64,000 nt of DNA from Candidatus Freyrarchaeum guaymasense (GCA_030587405.1 JAUQZD010000076.1:124001-188000), one strand, 5' to 3'. Shown: positions 22,328 through 31,896, numbered from the stretch's first letter. The notes: generated from the letters alone by a model not told the origin. Numbers and translations: made by a program.

Positions 22328-22633
22328 CTATGTGGGTATGAAAAGCAGGCCTAGTGTAAGCAAGAATGTGGCGAGTACTAATAGGGCTAACCACCATCGG
22401 AAGTATTTCTGCCAGTTTTCGTTATCCTCCTTAACTAGCTTACTAACTCCCCAAGACGTTAAACAGATGAAAAGGGCGATGATGCTGATGGCCGCTGTTT
22501 CGTAGTTTAAGTTAACAGAGTTCAGTATAGCAGCAGAGAGTAAAGTAGCTATTAAAGTTGCGAGTCCTCCCCATCCAGCCCATTCAAGCAATGTTAGAGA
22601 GAATTCCTTATCGACCTTGCCATCTTTCTCCAT
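22328..22633 (-). CDS. Small membrane protein, three membrane segments
   Basis: 101 residues with hydrophobic segments at about 20-38, 44-64 and 80-100 and a charged connector KLVKEDNENWQKYFRWW. I do not recognise a family. It is convergent with endA and divergent from the Met aminopeptidase gene. Confidence 0.6.
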   Translation of the reverse strand: MEKDGKVDKEFSLTLLEWAGWGGLATLIATLLSAAILNSVNLNYETAAISIIALFICLTSWGVSKLVKEDNENWQKYFRWWLALLVLATFLLTLGLLFIPT

Positions 22634-22807
22634 TAAGGAACCCTTCCCTCTTTGCAGTCACCAAACAGAGAATTCCCATTAATCTTTTTAAAAATAACGT
22701 TAAAAATGTTGAATATTTGCAAAAATGTTAAATTTAGAAGGGGTGAAAAGTGAACACTGAGCCGCATGTTTTAACTGAAAAAGGAAGATTTCCTAGAGGG
22801 TATACCT

Positions 22808-23689
22808 TTGGTTAAAAATGAGGAAGACGTTATTGAAGCCTACAGGGCTGCAGGAAGAATACTTGAGAAGGCGCTTAATGAAGGAAAGAGGCTTGCCAAG
22901 CCAGATGTGCTAATAATTGAATTATGTGAAGCCGTTGAGGAGAAAATTTTGAGTGAAGGAGGAGAGCTAGCGTTTCCATGTAACGTCTCAGTTAATGACG
23001 TGGCAGCCCATTACACGTCTCCGCCCGGCGATGAGACACGTATACCTAGAGAAGCTATTGTGAAGATAGATGCCGGAGCGCACGTAGACGGATACATCGT
23101 TGATAAGGCTATTTCCGTGTCTACATCAGCTAAATGGAGGAGGCTCGTTCATGCAACAGAGGAGGCGCTTAAAAAGGCCCTAAAAGAAGTTAAACCAAAT
23201 GTTCCAGTCAAAGTCTTAGGGAAGACCATAGAGAAGGTAATAAGGTCCTTTGGTTTTAACCCTGTGGTTAACCTTTCAGGGCACCAAATTGAAAGGTACA
23301 CGCTTCATGCAGGGAAGAGCATCCCCAACTTTAACGCGAGACACGCCCTTAGCCGGATTAGAAAAGGAGAAATTTACGCTATAGAGCCATTTGCCACCAA
23401 CGGGGTGGGGCTGGTAATGGCTGCAGGTAAAGCATACATTTACAGGATTGTGAATCCCAAGGAGGTTCCTCCGCTTCTCCGGGATATCCTAGAAAAATAC
23501 AATTCACTTCCTTTCGCAGTAAGGTGGGTTAGGAATATAGGAAGAAAACGGGCCATGCAGGTTTTAAGGTACCTAACTAAGAAGGGTGTTCTAGTGGCAT
23601 ATCCAATCCTTGTGGAGAAGTCTAGGGGGTGGGTTGCCCAGTCTGAAACAACAGTTCTCGTCACCGAGAACGCATGTGAAGTCTTCTAG
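22808..23689 (+). CDS. map: Methionine aminopeptidase, type II
   Basis: 293 residues. Metal ligands are visible: KIDAGAHVDGYIVDKA (two Asp), GHQIERYTLH (His) and AIEPFATNG (Glu), plus the last Glu in SETTVLVTE. Removes initiator methionine from nascent proteins. TTG 22808 is the first usable start. The gene ends by overlapping the last 4 bases of the convergent zinc-ribbon membrane protein. Confidence 0.95.
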   Translation: MVKNEEDVIEAYRAAGRILEKALNEGKRLAKPDVLIIELCEAVEEKILSEGGELAFPCNVSVNDVAAHYTSPPGDETRIPREAIVKIDAGAHVDGYIVDKAISVSTSAKWRRLVHATEEALKKALKEVKPNVPVKVLGKTIEKVIRSFGFNPVVNLSGHQIERYTLHAGKSIPNFNARHALSRIRKGEIYAIEPFATNGVGLVMAAGKAYIYRIVNPKEVPPLLRDILEKYNSLPFAVRWVRNIGRKRAMQVLRYLTKKGVLVAYPILVEKSRGWVAQSETTVLVTENACEVF

Positions 23690-24090
23690 GCTTTGGTTTT
23701 CTTCTTTTTCTCCTTCTTTAGGGGGGCCTCGAAGATCTCTTCTATGACCAATTCTCCGTAATCGCACTTATTACACTTTCCAAGCTTTTTAAACACGTAA
23801 TCTCCCTTCGTGAACTCACGGATCCTAACACTACCACATGCGTTACAACGTAGCACGCTAACCGTCTTGCTCATAGCTTTAACTTTAGAAGCCCTAGGAA
23901 ACGCTAAGAATACGTAAACTACCAAGATCAGCATTAATACACCGTAAAGCAAGTAGTTCCCTCTTTGGAAGTCAAGCCATTGCGTTAAACCATAATATAT
24001 GAGGAATGCACTAATTGCGATTATTGCCGCCCCCGCGAGGAGAAGTACAATACGAATCAAAGTCTCACTTTTCCTGAAACCCTCACCCAA
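23686..24090 (-). CDS. Membrane protein with C-terminal zinc ribbon
   Basis: 134 residues: two membrane segments (about 12-35 and 43-63), then a zinc ribbon with CNACGSV and CNKCDYGE, and a lysine-rich tail (KKEKKKKTK). No family known to me. It lies just downstream of the DUF1512 membrane protein on the same strand (19 bases apart), suggesting a shared membrane-associated role. Confidence 0.65.
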   Translation of the reverse strand: MGEGFRKSETLIRIVLLLAGAAIIAISAFLIYYGLTQWLDFQRGNYLLYGVLMLILVVYVFLAFPRASKVKAMSKTVSVLRCNACGSVRIREFTKGDYVFKKLGKCNKCDYGELVIEEIFEAPLKKEKKKKTKA

Positions 24091-24109
24091 CTCTTTGCAC
24101 CACCTGCCT

Positions 24110-25237
24110 TTAATTTCCTATTCCAATACAGTTGCCGACCCCGATCACCACTACTGCATCGTTTTCCTTGGTGAACCCCTCAATGATCTTTTTGACTCTT
24201 TCCTTTGCCTCCTTGGCTCCTTTAATTATCTTTTTCTTCATAGGAGTTAGTGCTTCGTCAAGAGACATTTTAATGATTAAAGCGTCTATAGGGATCTCTC
24301 TTTCAACAACCCCAACCTCGATCTTGTACTTCTCAACACCTGGACCGCCTATAGCAGCTCCGACGCCCTCCGCCACTTTCCCGGTTTCTTCGCCTTCAAA
24401 CTTTATCCCTGCGTCAATCATGATGATCCTTTTAACGCGATTTCCTTTTTCCCTTAGAACTTTAAGAAGCCCCTCCCCGGGTTTACCAACGCGACCACTT
24501 GGACCGGCGGCTCTCAGTATGATGACATCTCTCCCTTTATAAGTTACTTCAGCTTTTACAAGTTCTCCATCAAAACTATAAAAATGGGCTTCCTTTGCAA
24601 GGTCTCGTAGTAGCATTGAAACAGCTAAAGCACCGGCTCCGTCACCAATGGGTTTTCCATCGTAAAAAGCAGACAAAGCGCTTTTATAAGCTGACGCGGT
24701 CTTGGTGAGGAAGGGAAGCAGCATTTGAATCTGCGATACTAAGGCAATACTACCGCTTTCCTTACTTAAAAGGTAGAAGTGCCTTAAGATAAAGAATAGC
24801 TGTCTTAAAGCTGATGCTGCCTCTAAAACCATTTCAAGATTGGCGATCTGATCACTTCCAGCTTTAGGAGCTATCTCCTGGATTAACCCTCTAAAACGGC
24901 TTTGCCTTACATTTAAAAGATGATCTAACCTTTTCAGTACACCGACCGGATCCCGCTCTACAGGTTCAATTAGAACAAAGTCTAATAACCCATCAACTAG
25001 GCTAGGAACATCGACGCTTCCATCACTAAACGCCCTAATAGCCCTAACAGCCATTTTCCGTCCTTCTTCGCTCCAAGTTTCAACCTGTCTAACGAAGTCC
25101 CAGATCTGCATCAGCCAAAGTTTGGCTTGAATCCGCGTACCACCCAAAGCGAAAACTAAGAAAAACAGGGCATATGCTATTGTTATAATAAGGAAAAGGG
25201 TTGGATCTTGCCCTCCAAAAAACTGTAATGGAACCAT
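24110..25237 (-). CDS. DUF1512 family membrane-anchored protein
   Basis: 375 residues: one N-terminal membrane segment (about 12-33), a helical middle part, and a C-terminal domain with ILRAAGPSGRVGKPGEG, MIDAGIKFEGEETGKVAEG and VVVIGVGNCIGIGN. The size and glycine-rich C-terminus agree with the archaeal DUF1512 family as I recall it. Function unknown. An A+T-rich element TTATAAAAATA (25274-25284) upstream may be its TATA box, read on the minus strand. Confidence 0.7.
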   Translation of the reverse strand: MVPLQFFGGQDPTLFLIITIAYALFFLVFALGGTRIQAKLWLMQIWDFVRQVETWSEEGRKMAVRAIRAFSDGSVDVPSLVDGLLDFVLIEPVERDPVGVLKRLDHLLNVRQSRFRGLIQEIAPKAGSDQIANLEMVLEAASALRQLFFILRHFYLLSKESGSIALVSQIQMLLPFLTKTASAYKSALSAFYDGKPIGDGAGALAVSMLLRDLAKEAHFYSFDGELVKAEVTYKGRDVIILRAAGPSGRVGKPGEGLLKVLREKGNRVKRIIMIDAGIKFEGEETGKVAEGVGAAIGGPGVEKYKIEVGVVEREIPIDALIIKMSLDEALTPMKKKIIKGAKEAKERVKKIIEGFTKENDAVVVIGVGNCIGIGN

Positions 25238-25544
25238 TTAAGCACACCCAACCAACAAGGGAAAACGAGAATGTTATAAAAATATCGCATAGGCGTTAGG
25301 CGAGCTTGGTCCTATAACCAGATTTGGGAGGCTCGTGTTCCCTGCCAAGGAGGCTCTACGAGCGCCTTTAGATTGCTTTTCTTGCAATGTTTAAAGCTTC
25401 ACATGAAGGCAAACCGAGAGCATGCAACTAACAACGCTATTCTCGACCATCAAACATAAATAAATGGCTTTACTTACAGGCAACTTACTACGTGGAAACT
25501 ATTAAGAGTGTGTCTATTGAGAATTTTAAAGGAAGAAGTAGAGG
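25238..25544. other. Intergenic region with possible structured RNA (25291-25367)
   Basis: TTATAAAAATA at 25274-25284 is a strong TATA element that could serve either strand. Just downstream on the plus strand, AGGCG (25291) pairs with CGCCT (25363), enclosing CGAGC/GCTCG (25301-25305 with 25331-25335) and a TGGT-CCTATA-ACCA hairpin, followed by T-rich sequence after 25367. This could be a small RNA. No known class fits. Alternatively the TATA box belongs to the DUF1512 gene and the structure is incidental. Confidence 0.3.
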
Positions 25545-26657
25545 TCATAGTTTTCTGTTTTGGTTTTTTGGACGTTTTCCCCTAGCAAAAACAGAGAGAT
25601 TTATTCCTCTTAGATTTAGCCATTCGGCTGTTTTACCCGTCACTATAATGCGCGTCTTCTTGAGGTCGTTGAGGCTTCTTGAACCCGTTAAGAACATGGT
25701 TACTCTTAATTCTCTTAATAACCGATGTATGAGCCTACGTGCTTCCACATACTTTTCCTTGTAGGCATACTTGAGGAAAGGATAGGCGATCCCCGTTGCC
25801 CTAGCACCCAACGCTATAGCTTTTGCTACGTGAACGCCACTTCTCACGCCTCCTGTTGCTATGACGTCTAAGCTGGTGAATGTTGCAACTTCAATCGTAC
25901 TGGCTACAGTTGGGATCCCCCAATCCCAGAACGTTTTTCCAAGCTCGTCTTCTTTTCTTCTGAAGTATTCAACAGCAGACCAGCTGGTTCCTCCGGCACC
26001 TCCAACATCTATCGCTTTTACACCGGCTTCCTCGAGGAGGACGGCTTCTTCCCTCGCTATCCCACATCCAGTCTCCTTAGCGATGATTGGAACTTCTAGG
26101 GACTCGGCGGCTTCCTTAAGTTTTTTTAGTACTCCTTGAAAGTTGGTGTCGCCCTCGGGTTGGATTGCTTCTTGGAGAGGGTTAAGGTGGACTGCTAACG
26201 CGTCGGCTTCGATCATTGAGACGATTTCGTCCAGTTCTTTAATTGTATATCCCTCAACCAGCTGAGGAGCTCCTATGTTGGCTATTTTAAGAGTTGTGGG
26301 GGCAACCTTTCTCACGACTGAAAATGTTTCTCTTAATCGCTTATTTTCTATGGCTGCTCTCTGCGATCCCACTCCAATACCTAGTCCATACTCCTCCGCT
26401 AATACGGCGAGGAACCTGTTAATTTCGCCTCCCTTACGTGTCCCACCGGTCATTGCGGCGATAATTATTGGTGCCTTAAGCTGCTTCCCGAACACGCTTA
26501 CGTCAAGACTTATGTCGTCTAAGTTTACCTCAGGAAGAGCACAATGAACAAACTCGACGTCTTCAAAGCCGGCAGACTTTGAAAACTGCACATTTTCCTT
26601 AATGCAAATTTTAATGTGTTCAAGCTTCCTATTTTCAGTGGTAAAGGTGTTATTCAT
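25545..26657 (-). CDS. fni: Isopentenyl-diphosphate delta-isomerase, type 2
   Basis: 370 residues, FMN-dependent TIM-barrel enzyme. IAAMTGGT near residue 69, GIGVGSQRAAIEN, LNPLQEAIQPEGDTNF, KETGCGIAREEA, DVGGAGGTSWSAVE and ATGGVRSGVHVAKA are family motifs for FMN and IPP binding. It interconverts IPP and DMAPP for archaeal lipids. Its start overlaps the isopentenyl phosphate kinase gene by 8 bases, in the conserved archaeal order mvk-ipk-fni. Confidence 0.95.
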   Translation of the reverse strand: MNNTFTTENRKLEHIKICIKENVQFSKSAGFEDVEFVHCALPEVNLDDISLDVSVFGKQLKAPIIIAAMTGGTRKGGEINRFLAVLAEEYGLGIGVGSQRAAIENKRLRETFSVVRKVAPTTLKIANIGAPQLVEGYTIKELDEIVSMIEADALAVHLNPLQEAIQPEGDTNFQGVLKKLKEAAESLEVPIIAKETGCGIAREEAVLLEEAGVKAIDVGGAGGTSWSAVEYFRRKEDELGKTFWDWGIPTVASTIEVATFTSLDVIATGGVRSGVHVAKAIALGARATGIAYPFLKYAYKEKYVEARRLIHRLLRELRVTMFLTGSRSLNDLKKTRIIVTGKTAEWLNLRGINLSVFARGKRPKNQNRKL

Positions 26658-27471
26658 GAAAAAGCACCTTTTGTGGTTTTACGAGAGTTCCTACGTTCTC
26701 CCCTAAGAGGGCACGTAAAACATTGCCTGGCTTATTCGCATTTAAAACGCTTACTTCTATGCCTTTAGACGTAATTAATAAAATCTCTCTTATTTTTCCG
26801 AGCATTCCGCCAGTAACGTCAGCATGCTCGCACTTTGTGAGGTGCCCAGCAAGCTTTGCAAGGTCGGCTGAGTTGATTTCAGAAAACGGTTTAGCACCTT
26901 CCATCTTAGGGTCTGAGGGGTATATGCCGTCAACATCTGTAGCAAATAAAACCTTAGAAGGAGTTAAAAACTCTGATAGGTAAGAGACAATATGGTCTCC
27001 TGAAAGGATCGTGAAACCAGCATCTTCATCGAGCACTGCATCCCCCCAAAGGACTGGTATGAGGCCTTTACTTAAAGCATCTTCAAGCACCACCCTCCAC
27101 ATGCTGCTAATCCGACCATTCCTTTGTAATGTAATTGATGATGGTTGGATAGGAAAAGCTGGAACATTTTCACCCTGCAAGCTTTCAACTATTATATTAC
27201 TCAATTTACGCATTGACTGAACTGTCTTTGCGAAGCCAATGAGCTGACGTTTATCCCTAAAACCTAGGTGAATGCCGTACTTCTTGGCTAAGGGATGTCC
27301 AAAGGATCCGCCGCCGTGCACTATTATTAAGCGGAGCAGTTTATTCTTTAACGCAGAGGATATCTCTTTAGCAATCCGCCTTATAGTCCTCGTCCTAGCG
27401 TAGAAGGGTTTTTTCTTCATGGTGATCACGCTTCCTCCAAGTTTTAAGATCACTAATTCCCTAGCAAGCAT
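26650..27471 (-). CDS. ipk: Isopentenyl phosphate kinase
   Basis: About 273 residues of the amino-acid kinase fold. VILKLGGSVIT is the phosphate-binding strand-loop, VHGGGSFGHPLAKKYG contains the catalytic His of IPK, and LSGDHIVSYLSE and DVTGGMLGKI complete the site. It phosphorylates isopentenyl phosphate to IPP in the archaeal alternative mevalonate pathway. ATG at 27471 lies just after the mevalonate kinase stop (27476-27478); the longer frame to 27519 is unlikely. Confidence 0.94.
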   Translation of the reverse strand: MLARELVILKLGGSVITMKKKPFYARTRTIRRIAKEISSALKNKLLRLIIVHGGGSFGHPLAKKYGIHLGFRDKRQLIGFAKTVQSMRKLSNIIVESLQGENVPAFPIQPSSITLQRNGRISSMWRVVLEDALSKGLIPVLWGDAVLDEDAGFTILSGDHIVSYLSEFLTPSKVLFATDVDGIYPSDPKMEGAKPFSEINSADLAKLAGHLTKCEHADVTGGMLGKIREILLITSKGIEVSVLNANKPGNVLRALLGENVGTLVKPQKVLFHE

Positions 27472-27475
27472 GCTT

Positions 27476-28451
27476 TCAGCGCTGCTTTTCTTCAATTTTA
27501 ACTCCCTCCAAGGATACATTGGCAGGTATCGGTTTTCCTCCTGCAGCTCTTATCCCTTTAGCAACACGTTTAATGCCGTCCTGGCTGCTTAATGCAACCA
27601 TGCAACCACCTCCACCAGCGCCTGTAAGCTTAGCGCCATATGCACCCGCATTTCTAGCGGCTAGTATCAGCCTGTTCAATGCTTCAGTTGAAACTCCTAA
27701 AGCCTCTAAAAGACCTTGGTTTATATCCATTAACTCGCCTAAATCTTTAAGACGACCCTCTTTCAGGAGCATTGATCCCTTAATGGAAATTTTGCCTATT
27801 GTTTTTATTATGGCGTCTACTATCGGTTTCTGCCGCTCCCGCCTCATACGTACTCGTGCAATCCACTCTCCAGTACTTCTCTTAACTCCTGTGTCACCTA
27901 TCACAAATGGGATTCTTTTAGTTAGCTTAATCTGAGTGATTTTTTTACGCTTGAAAAGAAGCGCACCGCCATACGTTGCTATCGCATTATCGATCCCGGA
28001 AGGTGTACCATGAACGGTTTTTTCAGCTTCAAAAGACACGGCAAATATTTCATCTTTATTAGGTTCTAAACCAAAGCAAAGATATATTGCAGCTGTCGCT
28101 GCTACAGATACCGCGGCGGAGGAACCCATCCCAGCACCTGGAGGAAGAGCAGACCAGATCCGTAACTCCACTCCTTGGTCTAGACGTGCCCTCTTGGTAA
28201 CTTGACTTATAATCGTCCAAAATGGTTTGAAGACACCAAGGTGGTCTGGTACGTCGTCTAAGCTGAATTCTATTTGTGTGTTATACTCTCTTGAGAAAAT
28301 GCGAATCTTCTTAGCAGCGATTGGCGTTGCCTCTACAAAGGCCCGTTTATCCACCGCGATCACAAGGGCGGGTTCTCCATAGACTACGGCATGCTCACCG
28401 AAATAAAATTACTTTACCTGGAGCTGAAGCAATTACCAAGGAAACCACCAA
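27476..28451 (-). CDS. mvk: Mevalonate kinase, requires a +1 frameshift
   Basis: GHMP kinase. The main frame gives 295 residues from GTG 28363 with PPGAGMGSSAAVSVA, HGTPSGIDNAIATYGG and KLTGAGGGGCMVAL, the ATP and catalytic motifs. The N-terminal strand is missing from that frame but is encoded directly upstream in another: VIASAPGKVILF ends at TTT 28403-28401, then one extra C (28400), then GEHAVVYGEPALVIAVDKR continues in the main frame. Without a frameshift the upstream frame ends at TGA 28397-28395. Upstream starts are TTG 28451 or GTG 28448, right after the uS2 stop. Programmed frameshift, sequence error or mutation are all possible. Confidence 0.9.
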
Positions 28452-28453
28452 TG

Positions 28454-29086
28454 TTAGGATTTAATTTTTGCTTCAAACTCCTCTACGGGAATCGGGAGGT
28501 CTTCATCTTCCGGGAGCTCCCCCCTCTCTCTTAGCACTTGCCTTGCTAACAGCCAGTAAATTAGGGAAAGAGCACGCCTCCCCTTGTTATTAGTGGGTAT
28601 ACAGAGATCGACTTTTGAAACAGAGTTATCTGTGTCGCATAAGGCAACCGCGGGTATCCCCGCCTTCTCAGCTTCAATTAATGCTTGTGCATCAGTTCTA
28701 GGGTCAGTTACAACTATTACGTCTGCCTCAACGTAGCTCGGAAGAGAGGGATTAGTTAACGTGCCGGGGATGAAACGCCCTGTTACAGCTCTCGTTCTAG
28801 TCACCTCTGCGAACTTTCTAACTGGCTTCTGACCATACGTTCTGGTTGCAACTACCAAAACCTTTGAGGGTTCAAACCTAGCCAAGAAACGGGCTGCAAC
28901 CCTTATTCTTTCATCAGTCTTCCTTACATCTAAAACATAAAGGCCATCCGCACGAACACGATATATGAAGGGAAGCATGCTCTGTGTTTTAACCTGTGTC
29001 CCAATGTGGATCCCTGCTGCAAGGTATCTATCAAGTTGAATTAAAAGTTCAGCTTCACTCAACCAGTTCACCTCTTTAATACTCAT
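28454..29086 (-). CDS. rps2: Ribosomal protein uS2
   Basis: 210 residues of the archaeal uS2 family: [41 protein letters not shown] and [23 protein letters not shown] are diagnostic. Small-subunit protein. It overlaps the end of the Rpo10 gene by 11 bases and is followed directly by mvk, the usual archaeal link between translation and isoprenoid genes. Confidence 0.97.
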   Translation of the reverse strand: MSIKEVNWLSEAELLIQLDRYLAAGIHIGTQVKTQSMLPFIYRVRADGLYVLDVRKTDERIRVAARFLARFEPSKVLVVATRTYGQKPVRKFAEVTRTRAVTGRFIPGTLTNPSLPSYVEADVIVVTDPRTDAQALIEAEKAGIPAVALCDTDNSVSKVDLCIPTNNKGRRALSLIYWLLARQVLRERGELPEDEDLPIPVEEFEAKIKS

Positions 29087-29297
29087 TTTCTTCTTTTTTC
29101 ACATGTTGCGAGAATGGAAGTATCTCGTCAATCAAGTTTACATGACTTAGGAGCATGCGCCTGCAGCAATACCTTTTTAAACCTAGACTGTCAAGCACGG
29201 TTTTTGGATCTTCTCCCTGACGTACTCGCCTAGAAAACTCCTCCCACTTATCGGCAATGAGCATTCCACACGTGAAGCACCTAATAGGGATCATCAT
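29076..29297 (-). CDS. rpo10: DNA-directed RNA polymerase subunit Rpo10 (RPB10-like)
   Basis: 73 residues with the zinc site [16 protein letters not shown] and [11 protein letters not shown], the atypical CX2C...CC motif of RPB10/subunit N. Assembles with Rpo3 and Rpo11 in the polymerase platform. The usual neighbours Rpo6 (rpoK) and enolase, often found between this gene and uS2, are absent here. Confidence 0.96.
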   Translation of the reverse strand: MMIPIRCFTCGMLIADKWEEFSRRVRQGEDPKTVLDSLGLKRYCCRRMLLSHVNLIDEILPFSQHVKKEENEY

Positions 29298-29330
29298 TCT
29301 GGTAGAGCCTCCAAAGTATTCATTATCAGC

Positions 29331-29765
29331 CTACCTGTAGCTTTTCTGCCTCCTAGCCCTAGCTCCCCGTCCACCAAACTTCTTGGGCTCTTTCCTACGT
29401 GGGTCTGAAACAAGCATTTTCTCATCATATTCCACCATTACAGTCCTTATTTGAGGGTTACCTGAATACTCTACTAACCCTCTAGCTATGGCTGTCCGGG
29501 CGGCTTCAGCTTGCCCCATGAAGCCGCCGCCTCTTACGTCGACGTCGACGTCTACTTGCTTTGCTATTTCTCCAGCTAAAATTAATGGTTCAGACAGCTT
29601 CAGCCGAACAACTTCAGGCTGAATGAGAGGGAGAGGGATCTTGTTTATTCTAACCCTGCCCTTTCCTGGCCTTATTACTGCACGGGCTATAGCTGTTTTC
29701 CTCTTGCCACTCGCAATAACTATCTTTTTAGCAGCAACCGACTTCTTAGACTTACTCATAAGCAT
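29331..29765 (-). CDS. rps9: Ribosomal protein uS9
   Basis: 144 residues; [18 protein letters not shown] near the N-terminus, [24 protein letters not shown] and the basic tail ending RARRQKSYR are the uS9 signatures (the tail reaches the P-site tRNA). It lies between uL13 and Rpo10 in the standard archaeal order. Confidence 0.97.
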   Translation of the reverse strand: MLMSKSKKSVAAKKIVIASGKRKTAIARAVIRPGKGRVRINKIPLPLIQPEVVRLKLSEPLILAGEIAKQVDVDVDVRGGGFMGQAEAARTAIARGLVEYSGNPQIRTVMVEYDEKMLVSDPRRKEPKKFGGRGARARRQKSYR

Positions 29766-29774
29766 TTCGCCTCC

Positions 29775-30209
29775 TTAGGGAGTCCAACCGATTTCCCTTG
29801 AAATGTCTTCTACTCGAATAAATTTTGCTTTAGTTTTGCTTACATGAGCTTCGGGTATGGTTTGAAGCTCGGCATTAGAAAGTTCTTCTGGTACGCCGAT
29901 GTAAACTCTAAGACGCCTGTAAGCAGAGCGGCCCCTTGCTTTTTTCCAAGGAAGCATGCCTCTAATAGTACGCCGCACTAGGAGGTCGGGCCTCCTATAA
30001 TGTATTGGTCCTTTCCAAGGGGCAGTTAACGTTCTGATTTGGAGGCGACTTTTGTATTTGTTGATCGTAGATTTAGGGTTTCCTGTCACTACAGCTTTTT
30101 CAGCGTTAACTATTACTACACGTTCTCCGTTTAGTAAACGTTTTGCCACTATGCTAGCCATACGTCCAAGGATTAAGTCTGTTGCATCAACAATCATCGT
30201 GTCCTTCAT
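29775..30209 (-). CDS. rpl13: Ribosomal protein uL13
   Basis: 144 residues with DATDLILGRMASIVAKRLL, NAEKAVVTGNPKSTINKY and RRTIRGMLPWKKARGRSA, standard for archaeal uL13. ATG 30209 is preferred over the longer frame to 30230, which would overlap eL18 and add a Cys-rich stretch; TTGGTG precedes it. Confidence 0.95.
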   Translation of the reverse strand: MKDTMIVDATDLILGRMASIVAKRLLNGERVVIVNAEKAVVTGNPKSTINKYKSRLQIRTLTAPWKGPIHYRRPDLLVRRTIRGMLPWKKARGRSAYRRLRVYIGVPEELSNAELQTIPEAHVSKTKAKFIRVEDISREIGWTP

Positions 30210-30222
30210 TGTACAGCACCAA

Positions 30223-30588
30223 CTAACCAATTATTTTCACGTTACTCCCCTTAGGGTTCCGCTTCATAAGCTCTAAGATCGAAATGCACTCTCCTCCAGC
30301 TTCTTTGGTCTTCTGTATCGCTTTTTCGGAAAATGCAAGAGCAGCGATGCAAACTTTGTGATTAAGTGAGCCTGATCCTAGCACTTTTCCAGGGACAACG
30401 ACTGTTTCACCGTCCTCGGTGAACCTGTTTATCCGTGAAATATTTACAACAACCCTGTGTCGCCTAGGCTTTCTAAGCTTCTCTGAAATACTTCTCCAAA
30501 TATGTACTCCCTCTGCCTTAGCTTTTTTCTCGAGGGCAACAATTAAATTCCAAACATTCGGGTCCGTCGGACCAGTAGGCTTCAACAC
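30223..30588 (-). CDS. rpl18e: Ribosomal protein eL18
   Basis: 121 residues; LKPTGPTDPNVWNLIVALEKKA, RINRFTEDGETVVVPGKVLG and LNHKVCIAALAFS identify eL18. Its GTG start shares one base with the rpo3 stop codon (TAGTG), so translation is coupled. Confidence 0.96.
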   Translation of the reverse strand: MLKPTGPTDPNVWNLIVALEKKAKAEGVHIWRSISEKLRKPRRHRVVVNISRINRFTEDGETVVVPGKVLGSGSLNHKVCIAALAFSEKAIQKTKEAGGECISILELMKRNPKGSNVKIIG

Positions 30589-31400
30589 TATGCCTCCTCA
30601 CTCGCTGTTACGAGTTGAGACTCAAGATCTTCTAGTTTCTTTAAAAGGATATCTACGGCGACCTTAACTATTTCGTCGGGAGGAAGGGAGCCCGTTGACT
30701 CAACAGTAAAGATGAATTTTGTGTCATCCCATGAAACCTGTATAGCGTCAAAACGGCATTCTTCTTCACAGGACTTACATAAGGAACAGTTTAAAAGATC
30801 CTTCACGACCAATTGGTTATCCTCTATAGCTAATATGTTTTTAGGACATATGGAAACGCAGTCTCCACATTGGACACATTTATCTTGATCTATGTTTAAG
30901 ATGGGCATGTATTTATATGCACAGCATGAAACAGGTTGCCATTTAGCGTGCTCTTTCCCCCTTCCTAATCGGGCATACGCTTCCAAAACAACCTTTTGGT
31001 TTCTACCCATCTTTGCAAGGGGGATCTTATCGCTAACTGGGCGGACAACGGGATCTTGTGACTGGAGGTCTCCAGAATATATAACAACACCTTCTTCTTC
31101 GGCTTCTTTCTCCAAAGTAAGAGTTAACCTGCATTTAACACAGCCTTCACCACCACAACTACACTCCTCCGGTAGGACATAGCTCTCTAAATCCGTAACT
31201 AAAGGAATAAGTCCTAGCCTATGAGCTAAAACTTCATCAAAAATCGGAGAAGTGTTTTCGATTATTATGACCTCATCTATGGCCATTGTTGGAACTTCAG
31301 CAAGCATCGTTCTACGTAGAGCATTCGCTACAGAAACGTCTACACCTTCCAATACAAAGCGGAGCATATTTCCTTCCATAGATAAGATTTTGACATTCAA
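30588..31400 (-). CDS. rpo3: DNA-directed RNA polymerase subunit Rpo3 with ferredoxin-like domain
   Basis: About 270 residues, RPB3/alpha-like: DVSVANALRRTMLAEVPTMAIDEVII and ILAHRLGLIPLVTD type segments, a Cys-rich CSCGGEGCVKC loop, and a ferredoxin-like insertion with two complete cluster motifs, CVQCGDCVSICP and CSLCKSCEEEC. Two intact motifs predict two [4Fe-4S] clusters, as in some archaeal Rpo3 proteins. Starts at TTG 31400 (or GTG 31403) behind CAGGTG; the frame extends to 31436 but those residues overlap uS11. Confidence 0.94.
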   Translation of the reverse strand: MNVKILSMEGNMLRFVLEGVDVSVANALRRTMLAEVPTMAIDEVIIIENTSPIFDEVLAHRLGLIPLVTDLESYVLPEECSCGGEGCVKCRLTLTLEKEAEEEGVVIYSGDLQSQDPVVRPVSDKIPLAKMGRNQKVVLEAYARLGRGKEHAKWQPVSCCAYKYMPILNIDQDKCVQCGDCVSICPKNILAIEDNQLVVKDLLNCSLCKSCEEECRFDAIQVSWDDTKFIFTVESTGSLPPDEIVKVAVDILLKKLEDLESQLVTASEEA

Positions 31401-31432
31401 CACAGAACACCTGCCAGCAGACGAAGGAGGAA

Positions 31433-31849
31433 TCAAACTCTCCGGCCGCGTCTACCTCCAGGTCTTCTCGTTCCGTCATGTGGAATAGGTGTTACGTCTT
31501 CTATTCTACCTATTCTCAGTCCTGCTCTAGCAAGAGCTCTAATTGCAGCTTGTGCACCGGGTCCAGGTGTTTTCGGACCGTGGCCGCCGGGCGCTCTAAC
31601 CTTAATGTTGATTCCAACGATACCTTTCTCCATGGCTTCCTGTGCGGCTCTAAATGCAGCTTGCATGGCGGCGTATGGAGACGATTCTTCCCTATCCGCT
31701 TTAACGATCATGCCTCCACTATATCTGGCAATAGTCTCAGCGCCTGTGAGATCTGTAATCGTAATTATTGTATCATTGAACGAACTATATATATGAGCAA
31801 CACCCCATTTTACCCTCTTTCTTTCACTACTTTTTTCTTTGCTACTCAA
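31433..31849 (-). CDS. rps11: Ribosomal protein uS11
   Basis: 138 residues with [38 protein letters not shown] and [22 protein letters not shown] and the C-terminal [19 protein letters not shown], the complete uS11 pattern. Order uS13-uS4-uS11-Rpo3 is the conserved archaeal operon. Confidence 0.97.
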   Translation of the reverse strand: MSSKEKSSERKRVKWGVAHIYSSFNDTIITITDLTGAETIARYSGGMIVKADREESSPYAAMQAAFRAAQEAMEKGIVGINIKVRAPGGHGPKTPGPGAQAAIRALARAGLRIGRIEDVTPIPHDGTRRPGGRRGRRV

Positions 31850-31896
31850 TTTCCATCGCTCCTTTCTCTTTTAATCATGAAAACACCTTAACAAGG

